In this document: in pieces, positions 1-14,000 of the stretch
Layout: the number at the start of each line of letters is the position of its first letter
Position numbering within the stretch: the stretch's first letter is position 1
Origin: Amblyornis subalaris
Lineage: Eukaryota; Chordata; Aves; Passeriformes; Ptilonorhynchidae
DNA length: 64,000 bases
Reading direction: 5' to 3'
Assembly: GCA_018881555.1 (NCBI GenBank)
Contig: JACAXG010000060.1
Span: 1,240,001-1,304,000, forward strand
Made by a program: the position numbers and the translations under genes
Notes under the pieces: model-generated
The model's database searches: none
What the model was told of the DNA's origin: nothing
The model's input: the letters and a program-made list of their open reading frames with translations, nothing else

Positions 1-1998
1 TATGGTAATTGTAATTACATGAATAATGAAATGAAAATTCAGGTTTAATATGCTGAAGAATGTGTATCTCAGCATTATTTGTAATTAATGGTACTGTGTA
101 CAGATACACCTGGTGTATAAGGACAGAGGCCATTGTGCAAGTTTATTACATGAAAACAAGTTCAGGGATTAGTCTAAACCTTTACAGCAAGTAACAATTA
201 AGATCAGTAGTGGAAACTGAGTACATTGGATATCAGCCCTATAACCAGATAGCTAATCGCTTATAAGTTGAAAATTGTAGAGGTCTAAATTTGGTAAAAA
301 TTATTCTGAGGACTCAGTGATTGACTACATTGTTTTAATCCTGCATACNTGTTTGGGTTGGTGGGTTTTTTGTTTGCTTGTTTTTATTGGTTCTGTGGGG
401 AGGGGGTGGGTACAGTGACTAATTGTAATTGTAAAAGGACCTGACAGTTACTCCTTATGTCAGAGAGTGTGATTTAGTAAGCCTTATAGCATTGCTTAGT
501 TTTAATGTGTACTTAAAGGCTTTTGGAAAGTACAGTGAGGAAATCTGCCTGCAGCATTTTCAGAAAATTGAGTTTACATAGGATCATCTCTTTCATCCTC
601 CTATGACTCCAGTGGAGTTTGTTTTGCAAGGCAACTGAGAAAACTTGATTCGGGCAAAATTGAGGTGATGTTGGTCGATGTAAAGGCACTAGATGAGGTT
701 GTGGTGAGCTGTTTTCCAACCTGTGAATGGATTTCTGACTAATAAGATCTTGATGCTTCTAGAAAACCAATAGCTAGAGCCTGAAGGGCCTTTCTCCATC
801 TTTAAAGAGCCAGGAGTTTGCACTTGTCATTTTAAAATAAAGGATGGTAATCATTGTCTTTCACCTTGACATTGCAAACTATATCTCAAGCTTTATTTCA
901 GTTAAAAAGTTGTAGTTTTGCAAAGTAATTTCTTTGTAGGCTGTTCAATGCATTGAATTTTGAAACTTGGTCTGTGAAGTTTTATTTTTCTTGAGAAGCA
1001 TATTTAGCGTATGCTTCTCTTCATATGTAACTGTGTTTCCAAATCACTTGGAGCTTTTGACTTTACCTTCTGAAATGCTCTATGGCTGGTGACCTATGTA
1101 AGGAGGAAAAAAAGAAAAGCTTTTGCCACACAGTATCTTTGTATTTGGTGGAAAATTAGCATTGAAAGGCAACAGTTGGTATAAGAGAGAAGAGGTATTT
1201 ATCAGGGCTGAATTAGGACTACACTCACTTGCTACTCCTTGAGGTTGTGTAGCAGACCGAAATTTTCCCAGCTTTCAGGAAACTATACACATTATGAGAT
1301 GAGTGATGGAGAGGGTTGCTTTTCTGTTTTATTTTCTGACAATTTAATATATATATTTATAATTTTTTATTAAATTCCTGAAGCTTTTAAATTAGTGACT
1401 AGTATACTGGTTTAACAAAAGTTAAATAGCTTTTAAAATTGCAAATAATCAATATGTTGTCTCAGTGCTAGCCCTGATTAGTCTACTTCTTAAGTTAAAG
1501 AAACTGTCATAATACTTGTACTTGAGGTGCTCTTGTCTCTTAGGTAGGTTACTTGCAGGTCTTCACTTATAAAATTGCATTCCATTAATCGTGTTAGCCT
1601 TTGTTTTTGAAACTGTGTTTGTTTACATCCTTGTCATTTCTANAAGTTTTTAGAAGTAGTCTCTAACTCAGGTGGCAGCACTTGGTGGAATTTCTGTCCT
1701 TTTAGGATGAGGAATAGAATAAGCTGTAGAGGCATGACAGATAGTTACCTTTTGTCAGAATGCTGTTTTTACTTTTGTCTCTGGCAGCAACTGTCAGTTC
1801 CCTCTAGGAAGCGAGCATGACCTCATGCATTCAGTAATTTCAGGAGGTCATTGCTCCTGTGTTTTCAGAGATTCTCAGTTGCTCTCATCTCAGGGTTGCT
1901 AAAGAGAAATGAGCACAAAAGTTTTTTGAGAAGCATTGGTATATGCTATTACTCTCTTGTTTTTCTCTCTAAACTTTGCATTTGTAACTTCTTTGCAG
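1..1998 (+). other. ARID4B: ARID4B intron, 3' part
   Basis: Non-coding AT-rich sequence leading to the acceptor ctttgcag at 1991-1998. I looked for the preceding exon, which in other vertebrates ends with the residues just before VVCPDC, and did not find it. The intron therefore begins before the window. No repeat family recognised; single Ns at 349 and 1643. Confidence 0.8.
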
Positions 1999-2078
1999 GT
2001 GGTTTGCCCAGATTGTAGTGATGATATTGCAGTGAAAAAAGACAATATTCTTGTTCGCTCATTCAAGGATGGCAAATT
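1999..2078 (+). CDS. ARID4B: ARID4B exon w1: end of RBB1NT region
   Basis: Phase 0 start after tttgcag, donor GTGAGT at 2079. Encodes [18 protein letters not shown] followed by VRSFKDGKF, very close to vertebrate ARID4B. The last codon (Phe) is split after two bases. Confidence 0.95.
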
Positions 2079-5000
2079 GTGAGTAGGAATGTAGAGGCTG
2101 ATAATTGAACAAAATTTATACCAGTCAAGTGAAATGTAGTATGAGATGTGTTGGGTAAAGTATTAATAACATCGGTAAGCTCAGTAAGTTTCTGCCAAGA
2201 TTTTTCTATTGTTTAAAAAACTGTTAACAGCCTACGATGAGATGAAATTAGTCTTGAATTTTGTCATTATTAATAAGGGGATGCATAAATCTATCTGTCT
2301 TAGTTTTAATTTCATTGTTAAAATTGTGGCAAAGCAGTATTATGTGACTTCAGGAATGGCTTGAGACTCTTTCCTGCTGTGGTTGGAATAGGGCACTGCT
2401 TTTCAGGGATGTGGCCGTAAGCTTATCCAGCTACAGAAGGGTCGGTGGGGATGTGTGCGTGCCTGCACGTACACCACATGCACACACAGAAATCCTCTTT
2501 CTTGTTTGAAGGTAGTAAGGCATATGTTCGTCCCAGTCTAGACTGCAACTGCATCTTATCGTGTTCCTTGAAAAGAGCTGTAATACTACTCAAAGTAGGA
2601 AAAAGGATAGAGAAATGTAGAAAATCAGACTGTATCGGATTTGCAACAAAATAAAGAACTTCATGTTCTTAAACTCCTGACAATAGAATTCTTTTTCTAG
2701 GTTTTAGTTTTTATTCTAAAAGTTGAAGATATTTTTTGTGCTTGGTTCAATTTAACAGAATGTTTTGCAGAAAGGATATTGAAATATTTAACAGTTTTGT
2801 TGTGGTTTAATTACTTATTGAGTCTGGGCTCTTGCTTTAGTGTTTGATAGTTTTTCAGGCATCAGTGCACATCACCNAAGAAACACACATAAGATGTATA
2901 TGCACACAAGCACATACCCATCCCCAGTCCTCCAGAGCTGCAGTTCAGATTTGCTTCCTTGCTTATAGACACAGTAGAAATCAGAAAGTGCTTTGTTCTT
3001 TCAATTTGAAAGTTTTTAATTTCATACTGACAAGTTACACTAATACTCATTTATGTTTTAAGTGAGGTAGTGTTCTAGATTAATGTTAAATTAATGAGAG
3101 TGTTTTAAGCATTACATATTTGGCTGATTCCAGAAACTACCTGTTTGTGGAAGTAGCATACTTTCTTTAGTATGCAGTGAATGCATACAGTTGATCTAAC
3201 CAATTTAATGTAAAAGTTTTGGTTTTAAACCACTTACTAATACTGTACCAGACTAACACTATAGAATTGCCAAGATATACTTCATATGCTTCTTATGTAT
3301 GTTTAGTAAGTGTGTATAATCTTAGTGGTAGCTCTGTATTGTACTGTTAGTTTACCTTTAAAATATTTTAATTTGTTTTTTAACACTTTCTAAATTATCT
3401 AGTGTTTCTGTGCCAAGAAAAGACGTCCGGGAAATCAGTGAAACTTCACCAAAGCCTGACNCTTTGTTAAAACAAGGTAAAAATAACTTTCTGTGAGAAA
3501 CGCTTGTATGTATTTACTTAGTTACATAAATGGGACTAAATCTGTGGCAGATTGATTCATGTCTTAAAAATGTTAAAATATGGAATCTTTCCTTACAGAA
3601 TAATATATTGAAAGAGAACACTTCTAAAAAGCTAGAGGAACTTTTTTCAAACGAGCAAATAAAACCTAACTACATAAAAAACCAAAAAACAACACCCCAC
3701 CTGCTCTGCACTTACTTTAAGCGTAGACACACCTAACAAAGGATGTAATCATATAGCACACGTTGGTTCTATACATTATTTTAGTATTTTTCCTTTTGCT
3801 TTAGATCTTTATAGAATTATTCTCACAATAGTGCCAAGAGTTGTAAGTAAGTTGCCTTATGGACCCTCAATATCTGGAATTGTGGATGCATTTGAAAGTT
3901 TAAGCTTGCATAATGAAAGTCTTTAGAATTAGCTTGTGATTGTTTCTTCCTCTTTGCCCTCCCTGTTTGATATATATAAACTGCTGTGTAAGCCTGTTGG
4001 ATAGGGGTCTTCTCAAATTTTCATACATGCTCTATGCAGAAGATCCTTGTCTGTAGGCACTAACATGGTAAAATAACTAGTAATGGCTCTGTGTGGCTTG
4101 ATGTGCAGAGAACACTAGGCCAGTTTGACTGGGTAAGAAAAATAAGGATGGACAACATGGAGTGCTTGTTGAGGTTCTTTGAATTTGGGGTGGAATTGTT
4201 AATTAGCAGTCTTTCCTTTTTCTCGCCTTCCCCATCACCGCTGATTACTGGGTTTTTTTATTAAAATATTAGTTCAGACTGATGCTTCCTGGGGTGTTAA
4301 CAAATGCTGGTTCTTTTGCAGCTTTTGACCAAGCACTTGAGTTCCGTAAAAGCAGAACTGTTCCTAGTAACTGGAAAACAGAATTGAAAGAAGACAGCTC
4401 CAGCAGTGAAGCTGAAGAAGAGGAGGAGGATGAAAAAGAAAAAGAGGATAACAGCAGTGAGGAAGAGGCAAGTGAGGTTATTAAAGGGCATGATAAAAAT
4501 TAGCAAGGCCATTTATATTTAAGTAGGCCTTTGTAACATTAGGGAACACTTAACATGTTAACATAGGCATTATTGAATAACTCTCTCTTATCTTGGTCTA
4601 CTGAAGAATTGCTTCACTACAAGGTATCTCTCTGGCTACCCTGCTGTAAAGAAGCAAAAGAACTTCCAATCAAGGCATTAGCTCATGCACTCCATTTCCA
4701 CGTTTCTTCTCTTTTTTGTTCTGCAAGTATGGAGCCCCTACCTCATGCTTGGTTTTCTGATTATCTGTTCTTTCCTCCCAGCCTCCTGTCCAGAAAAAAA
4801 TGAAGACGAGAAAAGAAGAAAATTAGTGGAAAGAACTTTATTTCGCAGCTGGCTGAGAGGCTGAAAGAGAGGCTTTTTAGTCCTTTACTTCTCTGTACCT
4901 TCTTGTGGTACTCTAAATCTGTATCTGCCCATAATCCCTTTTTCTCTCACCCGAGTCCGAGAGCTGTTCTCTAATTTGTTAAGCAAGTGCCAGTAATGCA

Positions 5001-8000
5001 GCAGACTTAATTTCCTATTAGTAGTGGAATTGCAAAGAAGAAACTGAACTGGTTTGGGTCTTAAGTGGTTGTTAGGGTCCTTCTCTCATTACATCCTCCC
5101 GGGATATTATGGCTCTGGCATACCTGAAGATGGTGTTCCATCTTTTACTCATTCATTTCTCTAAGATGTGTTGGGAGACTGCAAAAATGTGAAGTTATGA
5201 CTTTGCCACCTCTCTATGCTTACAATTTCATTCTGCCTCCTCTTTAAGCTCACAGAACATTATCCAGCTCTGATCAAAAGTTTGCAAGGGGCTGTGTTCT
5301 GCTTAGTATTTTGAGAAGCAAGGAATAGTTTCTTGGGCTCAATACAATTTCTGAACTTTGACAGCAGCTTCATGTCCAGCTGTGGACATGGTGCATGTAG
5401 ATAGGTTTGTATCTATGCAGGATGACACATAATCTTATATAGTGATCATTCCCTCACTACTTTTAGATGAAAAATACAGAGCCTTTAGCTACAGCTTTTG
5501 AAATGTTTGACCTTGTACCCTTTGGACACCTCTTGAGCTCCTCTTAGTTGCATGTGATGTTGTTTGAACTAGTCTTTCTGTGTGCTAGACATAAAGATTT
5601 CATCTCAGGCAAATATTTTGGAATTTACTCTATCATCTCTTGTGATAATTTGTTTTCCAGTAAACTCTGATTTCAGTCACTTAAATTAGGAAGTTTCTAA
5701 AACAGAGGCAAATTCTCCCCCCCCCNCCCCTTCTCATTTTTATTCTCTTTCTTTGGTGGTCAGTGGCATGTGTGCCTTCTCTCCACCCATCTTTGAGCAA
5801 TTTCTGCAGCTTCTTCTCTTTGTTTTTGTTATTTTGTGCCTATAACCTCCTGGTTATCAAGCAGCATCTCTTCTCTAACAGGACCTGTGGGCCTGCTCTC
5901 AGGACTTTATCCACCTGTGGGTTGTTCTACTGCTTCCCAGGACATGAAAAATTCTCACTGGGGGCCCTCAGACTATTCATGGGGCCCTACTACCCATGAA
6001 CCAGAACAAAACAAAACAGAAAACCCAAGGTTTTAAAAACGTCACCACAGGCTTCAAAAATAGATACTTCTATCCTGTATATATATATATTCACATCCAT
6101 TCCTGTAGATATATAGATATGTGCTTCCATCCTATATAGATAGGTGTTGACATGCAAATCCTCTGTACTTCTCTTCTAAGAAGAGTTCTTGCTTTTTTTT
6201 TTCAAATTGAAGAGGCTGGAGAATGGCCTACCTTTCCTTTATGAAACTTGATGGTAGGTAAAAGAATTGACAAAGACTCTGTCTTCTAGTGCTGTGCTGT
6301 AATACTGTGTGAGTTTTGAGTTGCAAAAAACATGTTGCTGTTTCCCTGGATTTCGTTATCCTACACAGAAGCCACTTTATTTTACCTTTGTAGCATGGGC
6401 AGATACATTAGAGACTGCAGAGTGACCTGCTAGCACTCTGGTTGTCTAATTTGAAAATAAGCAAATATGACAGTGTTATATGCCTGCTTCAAACCATTAT
6501 CTAGGAAACCTTGTTGTCTAACTTGATTAAGAGATTCTGTATGTGTTTGAAGGTTATTAACAGATACTATTAGTATAGTATAATATATACTGATTCTGTA
6601 GAGATTCTGAGAAAGTGTAAATGCTTTTCAGAGGCATGCAGGGTCTTAAGCTTTCCCCCTTAGGACAAATTTCTTAGAAAGTTGCTTTGTTCAGTATTGG
6701 AAAAATTAATAAGGAGTATTCATTCACTTGCCGTTCTGGCACCTCTGTGAATTACCACATTAGAGCTGTAAGAGTACCGTTCACAGGCATTGGACTGTAG
6801 AGTGGGAAACGAGTGTTTTATGCAGCATCTTCATCAGCTTTGCCTNATTTCGCCCTATATTTAGAAAGAATACATTCCTCCTTCAAAACTTGATTTGGTT
6901 TTCTGAAGGTTTTGTTCAGTGATACTCCCCCACTCCTCCCCTAAATGCTCTGTGGGACTAATTTCTTATGGCAAGTTTTTTCTTGTTGGTGAGGAGCATG
7001 AGAAACACAAGTAGCTGCTCATGATCTCTTTTCCATGATCCAGTAGATGTTGATAAAAGTCCTTTCCAAGTACCTGCTATGGAAGATTAAGATAAAAAAA
7101 ATTATACCATTTTGGAGTTTTATCCCACTCAAGTAATTTGTTCTCCATGGCCTGTGGAATGTGAATGTTCTTAACCAGGCTTTTGTCTGTACTNTATGCA
7201 GGGCTCCAGCATCACCTTGTACCTGTCGGTGAAGAATTGCTAGATGTGCCTGATTTCTGGTGCCCCTGCCCTGTGAGAATGATCTCTAGCATGCTGGTTG
7301 CAGTTCTCTACCCAGCCGGTCCTTCTTGCCTATTGAAGCAGCCTGCTCTGAGCTCTGCTGGTACACTGGGTATCAAATACCCATCATGTAATGCCCCTCG
7401 CAGAGAGTTTCCTCTTGCGTTGCCTTTGCAAGACTGGAATATTTTCGTTGTATTTCTGTTGATAATTTTATCTGAAGGACAACTGTTACATCATTGTGAA
7501 TACCTGTTCTTAATTTTTTTGCCTGTTTGCTCTGATGTCATCCAAGTGCATTGAATGGATAAGAGGAAGTATAGAGTAAGAAAAAACCCTACTCCCTGAT
7601 TATAGTAACAGCCTTTCCTGACCTTATTTTCAGCCACACATCTCTTTATTAAATAGCTTCAGTGGATGTTAGAGGGTTTGGGGTTTGTTTTTGTGTGTTT
7701 GTTTTTCCCAGTTCTGTTTAGTAATGATGTTCTGTTTCTGTTGATTTCTCAATTGTCTTGGTGTAACTTTAAAGACAATATGTTTTGTCCCCTTGCTTCA
7801 GGGTAGGTGAAGTATTTAGTATATTTAGTACAAGGAGACTGTTGAAGAATGGTAATGAAAAACACGGAACGAAAATACACTGAAGAAAAATAACTAGTTT
7901 AGATTACAGAATAAGTAGTTATTTTTGGAAACTTTACAGGTAGCATTAAAAATTAACCAACTCATATTTGGCATATTGTTTTGCAGTAGCTCAGTCATCA

Positions 8001-11000
8001 GAATTTCTTCAGAATTTGATTATATTAATGTCTTATTGCTACTAGTTGTGGCATCTCCCTTTCCTAAGGANATTATGAGATGTTATAAAGTAAGCCATAG
8101 TGCTTTGTTATGAAACTCCACTGTTTATTAATCTAAATAAATCTAATACAGAGGTTTATTAGTGCAATGAACTGAACATCTGAAATATCCATTGTTATTT
8201 CAGTTCTGGGATTGCTGCAGCTCACCACGTGTTCAGCTGGTACCCCATGGCAGTTTGCATGCAGTGCCATTGGCTGTGGTTTGGCAGTGCAATGGATTAG
8301 AACTCCTAAGAAAGTGCAAGCACCATTTTCTCTTTGACTTCATCTCTGAAAGTGACATGGTCTATTCAGGAATCAAGGAGTCACTTAACTGCAGTAGAAA
8401 TAGAGCTGAGATTTCTGATATAATCTCTTGATCATTAACAAAGCTGTCTCCCAGACTTTCTGCATAAATGGACGAAACTGAGAACACATCTTGATTTATG
8501 GTATCACTTATGATACTTCAGTGAACAATCGAAAATTCAATTTCAGTGTATGTTTACAGTCAATGTTTTATATATTTTGAAGCACTGTAGTTTATAAAAC
8601 TTAGTTTTGTGTGGCATAGCGCTGAGACCATGTGTGTCTCTGTATAGTAACCTGTTGCTGACTACAGTAAAGGAAACTTAAACATTTAAATCGAAATTAC
8701 CACTGCCTTATATTTCTTAGTGAAGGACAGTAACTCAAAATGGTGACAATTTTCTTGCATGCATTGCTTTAAACAGGAGGAAATAGAGCCGTTTCCTGAA
8801 GAACGAGAGANCTTTCTCCAGCAATTGTATAAGTTCATGGAAGACAGAGGTAGGCATTTTAATTAGCAATACTTTAAAAAATTGAGTCTGTAAACTGGTA
8901 GTAGTTTGCAGTACGGTTTTGGAAAGAGGGAAGCTGTGTTCATGCCTTCTAACCTCCCTACTATTTAGAAGATGAGTCTGTCGCTTGACTTATCTCCTAA
9001 AATACAGACCCATATTTCTGCTTTCAGAAATAAATGGATATATCTAAATATATGTCCTGTTATATTTTGTATATATCCTATTATATTTTCTATTGTGTAC
9101 TTATAGTGTGTATAATCAAACATTTAATATTCTCAATCATATTGATTTATATGCTCAGTTTAATAACTTAAAAATACCAACACACACTTTTTAGGTCATG
9201 GAAAAATGCATTTACTTTGCGCTAATTTTCTTGTGTGAATCCTGATCACTTAAGTGCATGAAAATTATCTGTAGATTGAAATGGTTTTAAACCAGTGCCA
9301 TTCATTGTGTTAAATCTTTACCAGGTTCTTATACACAGCAAGAAACGTACAGTGTCTGTAGATGCAGGGGTGAGGGTATTTGTATCTAAACTACTATTAT
9401 AACTGGTTAAATTAGTGTCTTTTTTAATGCCACGTGAAGTGAGTTGAACTGTTTACAAGAGATGACAGTGTGACAGCTACTAACTAGTACAGTAGCATAG
9501 GAAGTTTCAGCTCTTTGAAGCATTGTGGGATTGTTCCTGGGGAGGGTTAGGTTGGATTTTTTTGGTTGCAGTGAATGGACTGTTCTGGTATTTTTAGATG
9601 TAATTGTTTCAGTGGGTGAAATGAAAATATGTATCATATAGTTAGCAAGAAAATTTGTATAATTTCTGCATGTTCAGTAATGTATGAAAGAATGTATATA
9701 TACATTCAATAATATAACCCATTTTCCCTCTAGTTCAGTAATTAAGACTCTTGAGTTTTAGTTTCATGAAGAGAAAGTACCAGATGCAGGAGATGGGGTT
9801 TACAATACTGTATTTAATAGTGTAGCAGTGCATATGATGTGAATTTCATGTAATTCTGAAAAAAAAAAAAACAACTTAAAAATGCCCTAACCAACTGTCT
9901 TTGTTACCCAGGGACTCCTATTAACAAACGACCTGTATTAGGATATAGAAATTTGAATCTCTTCAAATTATTCAGACTTGTACACAAGCTTGGAGGATTT
10001 GATAATGTGAGTATTAGTATGATGAGTACTCCAGAGCCATAAAATCTGAGGCTGCTGTTTATTATTGTGAAATAATTTATTATTCTGTGAAGTAGTGATA
10101 AAGAACACAAGAGCTTTAGATGTATGAAAGTTGTCTGTTATGGCTACATAGACACCCTTTGTAGCTCTAAAACCCATTCTTTAACATTAACCAGAAACTA
10201 GCTNTATTCTAAATAAATTACACATATACTCAGCATTTTTAACAGTTGCTGCATAAAATCAGCCATGTGTTTTTGTGGTATTTCAAGAAATGTTTTTCTG
10301 ATAAAGTTGTTATGTCCAAGTGAAAGGAGTCACTGCTCAGTAAAATCTTTCAAAGATAAGCAATTTAGTTTAAAGTCTGATGTGAGGCCCTTAATTTCTA
10401 TTTATTCTGGGCAGTATTATAGAAGAATGTGCTGCCTGGGACTAGTAAGACTGGTCTTGGAGGAGTAATTGAAACATGGAATTCATGGCTGAGCAGATTC
10501 TGTTAGTGCTTCCCATAAATGTAGCCTGTCAGTTGAGGAGGAATGTTTGTGCTGTGACACCTTTCTGATACACAAGACAGGATGTGGTACTTGGGTATTG
10601 CAGTACATCTGCTTTACCTTCGCAGATGGTTTGAAATGAGCACATCACACTGTCACAGGACTTTGTCACCAAAGGGCACATTAAGGACATAATGAAAGAC
10701 TGGTATCCACTGTAGCTGGTGCAGTACTGCCAGGGCTGAGTGGAGTTAATGCTTTGAATTATTTTTTTCTTTCCAAGTTAATTAAAATTCTAGCACCAAT
10801 AGTTAAGAATTACTTTAAATATAAAATAAAAATAAAAATGATGTACTGATTTTTCTGATAGTTATATTTTCTTTCCTTTGTTTTATTGCCACGTGGAGAG
10901 GAAAGCCTGCTGTGGCTTGTTGTAATGCAGAAATGCTAAATTTCTTAAAGTAATTACACTAGTCTGCATTACAGTGAAATACTGTGTGTGTGATAAATAG

Positions 11001-14000
11001 TAATTTTATAGATCAGAGGAAATCACATTTATTTTCTGAAGTTGTAAACTTTGTCAACTTTTTTTTTTGGTCAGTGAGTTAATTCAAAAACAATGACTTA
11101 ATTGTCTTTAACAGATTGAAAGTGGAGCAGTGTGGAAGCAAGTTTATCAAGATCTTGGAATCCCTGTATTGAATTCAGCTGCAGGATATAATGTTAAATG
11201 TGCATACAGAAAGTAAGTAATAAAGCTATGAAGTTTATGCTAAAATAGCACTACAATGAACTGAAGTGATCCTGTGCTAGTGGTAATATACATAAAGTCC
11301 ATAACTCCTTGCTTATAATACAGTTTTTGAGGCTTTAAACCTACTGTCCATGTTTAGCTTCTCTAGGTAGCATGCTCCTTCTAGAGTCAAACTTGCTTAT
11401 CACAAAATTTTTTTTTTTTAGATATCTCTATGGTTTTGAAGAGTATTGTACATCAGCTAACATTGAATTTCAAATGGCATTGCCAGAGAAAGTGACAAAC
11501 AAGCCTTGTAAAGACTGTGAAAAAGAAAAAGAATTGAAGATGCGTGAAGAACCGGAGCAAGATGCAAAAGAGATAAAAGTTGACAAGGATGAGCGCAAGC
11601 AGGAGGAAGTAGCAGTAGCACAACAGGAAGAAAAAAAGTTAGCTGAGAATGATAATGAAAGTAAAGAAAATGATAAGCCCTCTGTTCTGGTAATATATTT
11701 TAAAGTTCATGTTATATCTTTCTTATAAAGTCAGTGTGTTAATAACCATGAATTAATGTAAAGATTGAAATCTCTATAGTGGATATAAAATAAGACAAAA
11801 ACTTGCTGTAAAGCTATTTCAGAACAAGACATTTGAGCTATATTTACCATAGGTGCCTGTTTTAGGTGATTGTGATGACAAAATGTCTGACTTGTTAGGA
11901 GGCAGCTCTAACATTCCACTTATTTGGGGGCCTCCTGGGTCAAATGGAGATTAATTAGTGTCCAGCTTTATCCTTATCTGGGTAATGCATGCTCACAACT
12001 AACTACATTGCTGATATTTTTATTATGCATTTAGCTATGCTTTTAAGCCCTCATAAATACTGCTTTTACTTCTGTGTTTCAGTGAAACCAGTGAAGCCCT
12101 ACAAAGACCTGGGCCATATGATGTACACATGGTCTAATGTAGTTTAGTAGTCCAGAAAGACAAATGTTTTCAGCTTTTCAAAATCCAGTGTTGACTCAGT
12201 GGCTTTAGCAAAGGAGGTCCAGGGCAATAAGCTGATGTCCTGCACTGTATAGGCCTAGCAGTTTGCTGTGGAAGCAGTGTAGCTACTCCAGTNAGTGTGC
12301 AACACAACTGTAATGCTTATGCATATAAGTGGCAGCCGGCCCTGGTGTGTCTGCTGGTATTCTCCAGGAAGAATGCCAGGTGGGCCAGTGCTGATATCCC
12401 TGCATCCCAAGTGAGAACATGCTCTGTGAAGTGTTCATCTTGGGTATTGCCTTGCAGTCCAGGTCTAAGAGCTGCAGGCCTATATCATTGTGATAAAACA
12501 AGGTAGGACACTGGCTGCAACTTGAAAGTCTGTTAGATTTAGCTCAAGATTTTCAAAAGGAAAAACACCAGAGGTGCTATAATTTTAGGACAAGCCCCAG
12601 ACTCTAGGGTTTTTTCTCTTATAACTTCAGTGTTTTGCCTGCCTTTTCTTAAATTCTTTATTTTCACCTTGTGAGTTAACTGAAGGTTTTGTTATCCCAG
12701 GGAAACAAAAAAAATTTGCCAGATTCTGTGTTTACTCAGCCTGATCAAGAAAAGGAGTTAAATGTAATCAAAACTGAAGATGAAACCAAATTGGAAGATA
12801 AAGAGGAGGAGAAGATTAAAGAAATGGAAAATCCTACAGTAAATGCAGATGCTGAAGAAAAAGAAAAATCAGGGTAAGTTATGCTGNTTTTAATCAGATA
12901 AGACATATGATATATGTGTTCTTTAAATTTTACTCTTGTAATTTGAACTTCAAATGAGACATGCTGTTGTTAATTAGGCTCGTATCTTCCAGAGACCGAT
13001 GTGTTTATAGCTTTGTCATGGTTAGGCCGTCGAAATTCATGGATCTATTCTTTTGAAAAGGCAGCTTAAATTTTACAGGTTTCAGGCCTAAATGTAAGCT
13101 GAGTGAGAAAAGAACATATAAAGCATAGGTGACTATTTGATTTAATACAAGAATATTGCAGTCATTGCCAGTAGCATTTTTCTACTTGATTTTGGTACAA
13201 GTATATCAAAACTTGTGGTTTCCAGCTTTTGCTGTTGGACAGTGGTGTGTAACTTGGGAAAAGATGAAAGTTCCTTGTGTCGCTCAGTCAACAGCCTTGC
13301 TGTTGAGTAGGCCTGGTGCTAGCAGGAGTCCCTTGTGCAAACCATCAGAGAGGTATTTNGAAAGTAGGAGATTGAAATGATAGGGATGCTCAGGGCCATC
13401 TAATCAATGAATGTGTGTGAATCATTTTCTTTATGGAATGGGCAGGTTTTCCTGTTTCAGTGCAGGAAAATCACACAAATGTTTTTCAGCAGCCACATAA
13501 AAAAATACACACAGAATATAGCCCTCATTAATCCCCAGTGTGTTAACAATTTATATTCTTGCAATTAGAACCCTCATACAATATGATTTCCAAGTGTTAA
13601 GAACACAAAAATTGCCCTTAGAGGTCAGATAGAAGACATCTTTTAATACAGTATTTAATACAGTAACAGATGCTTACAGGAGAAGCTGTTACAAGAGGGA
13701 AAGCAGATAATGACACCTCCTTATACTTTGACAGCAATCTGTATATCATGGATGTGTAGGGTTTTGTTGGGTTTTTTTTGTAGTTAATACCATCTGTTGC
13801 CTGACCAGTAATTCCCTTGTTCATTCCAGCAATTTTGTTGTTTAGTAGATCAACTGTCTTAATCTTCTGTCTAAATATCATTAGCTCTTAATGCTTTTTC
13901 TGGCCCATGAAAAGTTGTGGCAGAATGTCGTAGTTTAGTTTGATTTCTGATTCATTGGTAGTAGTATTTTTTTTATTTTATTAAGGATTTTAATTTTTTT

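Noticed and set aside
4472..4477. GT donor (gtgagg) for the ARID4B acidic exon
   Set aside because: It would end the exon in phase 1 while the next exon is phase 0, breaking the ARID frame; the GC donor at 4468 fits.
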